Of a stretch of DNA of 64,000 bases, positions 60,503 through 64,000 are shown piece by piece. Numbering within the stretch: the first letter of the stretch is position 1; every line of letters begins with the position of its first letter. The notes beneath the pieces are model-generated. The model was given only the letters and a program-made list of their open reading frames with translations, did not search any database and was not told where the DNA came from. The position numbers were made by a program, and so were the translations under genes. This DNA is from Pseudomonadota bacterium (GTDB lineage: Bacteria; Pseudomonadota; Gammaproteobacteria; JAKAQQ01): NCBI GenBank assembly GCA_027365475.1, contig DAHXNI010000022.1:24264-88263 (forward strand), written 5' to 3'.

Positions 60503-61615
60503 TTATCGCACAGCTGAGCCGCCTGCTTCCAAGGCTAGGATATCCTGCGCGACAGGGGCGAGTCGCCCCGACCGGATGGCTGCGCGCAGGCGCGCGAGGA
60601 GCATCTGGTAGTAGGTGAGGTTGTGGAGCGAGAGGAGACGGAGCGCGAGCGGGTCACCCACCCGGTCGAGATGATGGAGATACGCGCGACTCAAGCTCTG
60701 ACAGGCCGGGCATGGGCAGCCCGGATCGATCGGATTCTCATCGGTCCGGTAGCGGGCATTCCGCAAGCGGAGGACACCCCGAGTGGTGAAGAGGTGTGCG
60801 TTGCGGCCATTGCGGGTGGGCAGCACACAGTCAAAAAGATCGATCCCCCGCAGGACAGCTGCCACGAGATCGGCGGGCTTGCCCACCCCCATGAGATAGC
60901 GCGGACGATCGTGCGGTAGGACGGTTTTCAGTGCATCGAGAACAGCAAGACGCTCGGAGGCGGGCTCACCCACCGCAAGCCCTCCGATTGCAAATCCGGA
61001 AAACCCCATCGGTTCCAGAGCCTCGAAAGAGCGGAGCCGGCTCGCAATGCCGACCCCTCCCTGTACGATACCAAACAGGGCTCTCGTCCCCTCGCCGGCT
61101 GCACGGCGGGATCGCTCAGCCCACTTGATCGATCGGGCAAGCGACGCATCAATCTCCTCTGGGGTCGCAGGGTAAGCTGGGCAGTGATCAAGTACCATAC
61201 TCACATCGCTTCCGAGAGCCTCCTGAATCGTGATCGCCCGTTCGGGCGTCAAGCGGAACAGGCGCCCGTCAACCGGTGCACGAAAGGTAACGCCTTCGTC
61301 ATCGATCGTTCGCAGCGCACCCAGGCTCATGACCTGAAATCCGCCCGAATCGGTCAAAATCGGGCCTGCCCATCCCATAAAGGTGTGGAGCCCCCCGAGG
61401 CGGCTGATCACCTCGATCCCCGGGCGCAACGCCAGATGAAGCGTATTGCCGAGAATCATCCGGCTCCCGCTCGTCAGAAGATCGGCTCCATCAAGGCCCT
61501 TGACGGATCCATAGGTTCCGACCGGCATGAAAGCCGGCGTGTCGACAACCCCGCGCGGGAATCGGAGCTGACCGATGCGGGCATGCCCATCCGTGGCGAG
61601 GCATTCAAACTCCAT
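60503..61615 (-). CDS. tgt: tRNA-guanine transglycosylase
   Basis: DSGGFQVMSLG; YLMGVGKPADLVAAV; start reassigned to MEFECL. Confidence 0.96.
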   Translation of the reverse strand: MEFECLATDGHARIGQLRFPRGVVDTPAFMPVGTYGSVKGLDGADLLTSGSRMILGNTLHLALRPGIEVISRLGGLHTFMGWAGPILTDSGGFQVMSLGALRTIDDEGVTFRAPVDGRLFRLTPERAITIQEALGSDVSMVLDHCPAYPATPEEIDASLARSIKWAERSRRAAGEGTRALFGIVQGGVGIASRLRSFEALEPMGFSGFAIGGLAVGEPASERLAVLDALKTVLPHDRPRYLMGVGKPADLVAAVLRGIDLFDCVLPTRNGRNAHLFTTRGVLRLRNARYRTDENPIDPGCPCPACQSLSRAYLHHLDRVGDPLALRLLSLHNLTYYQMLLARLRAAIRSGRLAPVAQDILALEAGGSAVR

Positions 61616-62642
61616 CACGTCTCGGGATCCACATGGCATCACCATAGCTCAGGAATCGGTAGCCGTGGCTCAGGGCATGGGCATAAGCCGAACGGATCCG
61701 ATCGGTTCCTGCGAATGCGGCGACCAGAGGGAGCAGGGTCGATTGGGGTTGATGAAAGTTGGTAAGAAGGGCATCGGTCAGGCGAAAGACAAAACCTGGA
61801 CGAATGAACAGCCGGGTACGCCCCGGCCCGGGCCGCAGAGCCTGACCCGGGCTTGCGTTTTGGGCAAGCGTTTCGAGGGTCCGAACGACAGTCGTTCCAA
61901 CCGCCACGATGCGGCCACCAGACTCGCGTACGCGTGTCAGGCGCTCAATGGCTTCCGGGGTCACCACGTAGGCTTCCTCGTGCATCCGGTGATCTTCAAG
62001 GTGTTCGGTCCGAACCGGTTCGAATGTGCCCGGACCCACATGGAGAGTCACTTCGATGCTCTGGATTCCACGCCGTTCCAGCTCATCAAGCAGAGGCGCG
62101 TCGAAGTGCAATCCCGCCGTGGGTGCGGCCACCGAACCCATGTGTTTCGCATATACGGTCTGGTAGCGTTCCCAGTCCGAGCGGTCGTCCGGACGGCCGA
62201 GATAAGGCGGAATCGGAATATGCCCCACACGCTCGAGCCAAGTCCATCCCTCCCCCTGATTGTGCTCGACGATCCAGCCATCCGGATCCTGCCGTAAGAC
62301 GGTCAGACGGACACCCCCCTCAAGCAGGAACCCGGTTCCGATCCGTGGAGACTTACTGGAACGAAGGAGCGCACGGGCACCCGTAGGCGAGAGGATCTCC
62401 GTGATCAGGATCTCGACCCGGCCACCTGAATCCTTGTGCCCGCAAAGACGCGCAGGCATGACCTTGGAGTTGTTGAACACGATGAGATCCCGAGGCGTCA
62501 CGAGATCCGGCCAGTCCCGCATGTGCCGGTCACTGAATCCCCCGGGTTCGACGACCAGAAGTCGGCTCGCGCTCCGTTCAGGAGTGGGATAACGGGCAAT
62601 CCGCTCATCCGGCAAATCGTAGATAAAATCCTCGCGTCGCAT
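61605..62642 (-). CDS. queA: S-adenosylmethionine:tRNA ribosyltransferase-isomerase
   Basis: DFIYDLPDERIARYPTPERSASRLL; AAPTAGLHFD; LTNFHQPQSTLLPLVAAF. Confidence 0.96.
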   Translation of the reverse strand: MRREDFIYDLPDERIARYPTPERSASRLLVVEPGGFSDRHMRDWPDLVTPRDLIVFNNSKVMPARLCGHKDSGGRVEILITEILSPTGARALLRSSKSPRIGTGFLLEGGVRLTVLRQDPDGWIVEHNQGEGWTWLERVGHIPIPPYLGRPDDRSDWERYQTVYAKHMGSVAAPTAGLHFDAPLLDELERRGIQSIEVTLHVGPGTFEPVRTEHLEDHRMHEEAYVVTPEAIERLTRVRESGGRIVAVGTTVVRTLETLAQNASPGQALRPGPGRTRLFIRPGFVFRLTDALLTNFHQPQSTLLPLVAAFAGTDRIRSAYAHALSHGYRFLSYGDAMWIPRRDGV

Positions 62643-62742
62643 GCCGGCTCGTTTATGACCTTATATTCATATTGTAGGTGTCTTGAGGCATGCACGCCAA
62701 ACCCGCGCTACACTAAGGACGATTCCGCCTGCTTGAATCCTG

Positions 62743-63633
62743 ATGCGCCTACCCGCCATCGTCCGAAAGCGTGGAGTTCAGCCGTTTCAGGATGAATCAA
62801 GAACCCCGAAGCCGAAGCTCACAGGAAGCGGTGCGGTTGGATCAGGCTTTTTCCGCCGCGCGGCAGTCTTCCTGTCACCGGTTGCACTCATCCTGACTCT
62901 TGTCATGGCCCTCCCCCGCCGGGCGCGGGCAGACTACGACTGGAACCAGATCGACCTCGACAACGCAGTGCTTCAGAAAACCACCAAGGCATCCGGCTTT
63001 CAAGGCTCAATCTCCATGGGTTATCTCGGCACAACCGGGAACATCCAGTCGACAAGCTTGAACGGCAAGATTCTCATCGGCTACCGTATCAAACGCTGGC
63101 GGACCGATCTCGATCTCAGGTTCATTCAAGCAAGCACGAACAAGGTTCTAACCGACCAGAGCCGTGAAGCCACTTCCCAGACCGATTACGACTTCTCCGC
63201 TCACAACTACAGCTTCCTCTACCTCGATTACCTGAATTCCCCCTTCAGCGGCTATGCCCGTCGCGATACGGAAGTCGTGGGCTATGGCCGGCGTCTCATC
63301 TCCACCACAAATCAGTCGCTCGATGCCGAAATCGGTTTGGGGGGGCGCCAATCCACCCCTACCACGGGCGGTCCGCGCAGCTCCGCGATTGAGCGGGCTG
63401 CTCTCGACTATCATTTGAAAATCAGCAAAAACAGCTCCCTTCTCGAAGGGTTGAGCGTTGCACACGGTGTTTTCAATACCTATACGGAATCGGAAACCTC
63501 ACTCGTCTTGCACCTGGCCGGGAATTTTGCGCTATCGGTCTCCTACACAATCTCGCACAACTCATATGTGCCCGTTGGATTCGTCAAAACCAATACCGAT
63601 ACCTCAGTTTCCCTGATTTACAGTTTCAACTGA
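62743..63633 (+). CDS. DUF481-family outer-membrane-like protein
   Basis: GFQGSISMGYLGTTGNIQSTSLNGKILIGYRIKRW...; beta-barrel-like, C-terminal SLIYSFN. Confidence 0.7.
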   Translation: MRLPAIVRKRGVQPFQDESRTPKPKLTGSGAVGSGFFRRAAVFLSPVALILTLVMALPRRARADYDWNQIDLDNAVLQKTTKASGFQGSISMGYLGTTGNIQSTSLNGKILIGYRIKRWRTDLDLRFIQASTNKVLTDQSREATSQTDYDFSAHNYSFLYLDYLNSPFSGYARRDTEVVGYGRRLISTTNQSLDAEIGLGGRQSTPTTGGPRSSAIERAALDYHLKISKNSSLLEGLSVAHGVFNTYTESETSLVLHLAGNFALSVSYTISHNSYVPVGFVKTNTDTSVSLIYSFN

Positions 63634-63709
63634 ACCTCTTCCTGTAGCGGGTTGACAACTGTTGCCGTAAACATGAACCTTTGTAGGTGTTGATGCTGTC
63701 CTATTACGC

Positions 63710-64000
63710 ATGAGACTAAGTGCATGGGCAAAGACGCAGGGCGTGACTTATCGCACCGCATGGGAATGGTTCAAGAACGGGACCCTGTCCGTGCCCGCGC
63801 GTCAGTTGGCGACCGGAACCATCATGGTGGACGTGCCGGAATCTCCAACCGGCAGGACCGTCGTATATGCCCGCGTTTCCAGTCATGACCAGAAATCGAA
63901 TCTCGACGGACAGGTGGCCCGCTGCGTGGCCTTTGCCAATGGTCGCGGGCTTTCTGTGGCGGAGACCGTTACCGAGATCGGGTCAGGAATGAATGGACAC
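63710..64000 (+). CDS. tnpA: IS607-family serine recombinase TnpA (truncated by window edge)
   Basis: MRLSAWAKTQGVTYRTAWEWFKNGTL (MerR-like HTH) then VVYARVSSHDQKSNLDGQ (serine recombinase core). Confidence 0.88.
   Translation, partial: MRLSAWAKTQGVTYRTAWEWFKNGTLSVPARQLATGTIMVDVPESPTGRTVVYARVSSHDQKSNLDGQVARCVAFANGRGLSVAETVTEIGSGMNGH

Overview
64 kb window of a high-GC, probably gammaproteobacterial, chromosome. No organism call is attempted beyond gene-order similarity. Housekeeping blocks: alaS-recX-recA-thpR-pncC, mutS, tadA, guaA-guaB, xseA-dacB, metX-der-bamB-yfgM-hisS-rodZ-pilW-rlmN-ndk, an iscS/iscU-like/iscA-like block, suhB, and secF-secD-yajC-tgt-queA. Accessory blocks between them: (1) a compact arsenic-type cluster (ArsR, a VOC/ArsI-like protein missing its metal ligands, and an ArsN2-ArsC fusion) with no efflux pump in view; (2) a hydroxyproline catabolic operon with a PAS-AraC regulator; (3) a TPR/glycosyltransferase-like + TIGR03032 + GlyGly-CTERM repeat-protein unit; (4) a helicase-less MobF relaxase with a TraD/TrwB coupling protein and no T4SS; (5) an AAA/DUF4143 ATPase between diverged direct repeats; (6) an IS200/IS605 element encoding TnpA and TnpB beside a Rieske oxygenase; (7) an IS607-type serine recombinase at the right edge. 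Most striking protein-level observations: an IscU-like protein lacking all three cluster-ligand cysteines, an ArsI-like protein lacking its metal triad but keeping the vicinal cysteines, and the isolated relaxase/coupling-protein pair. All family calls were made by eye from translations; no search was run.
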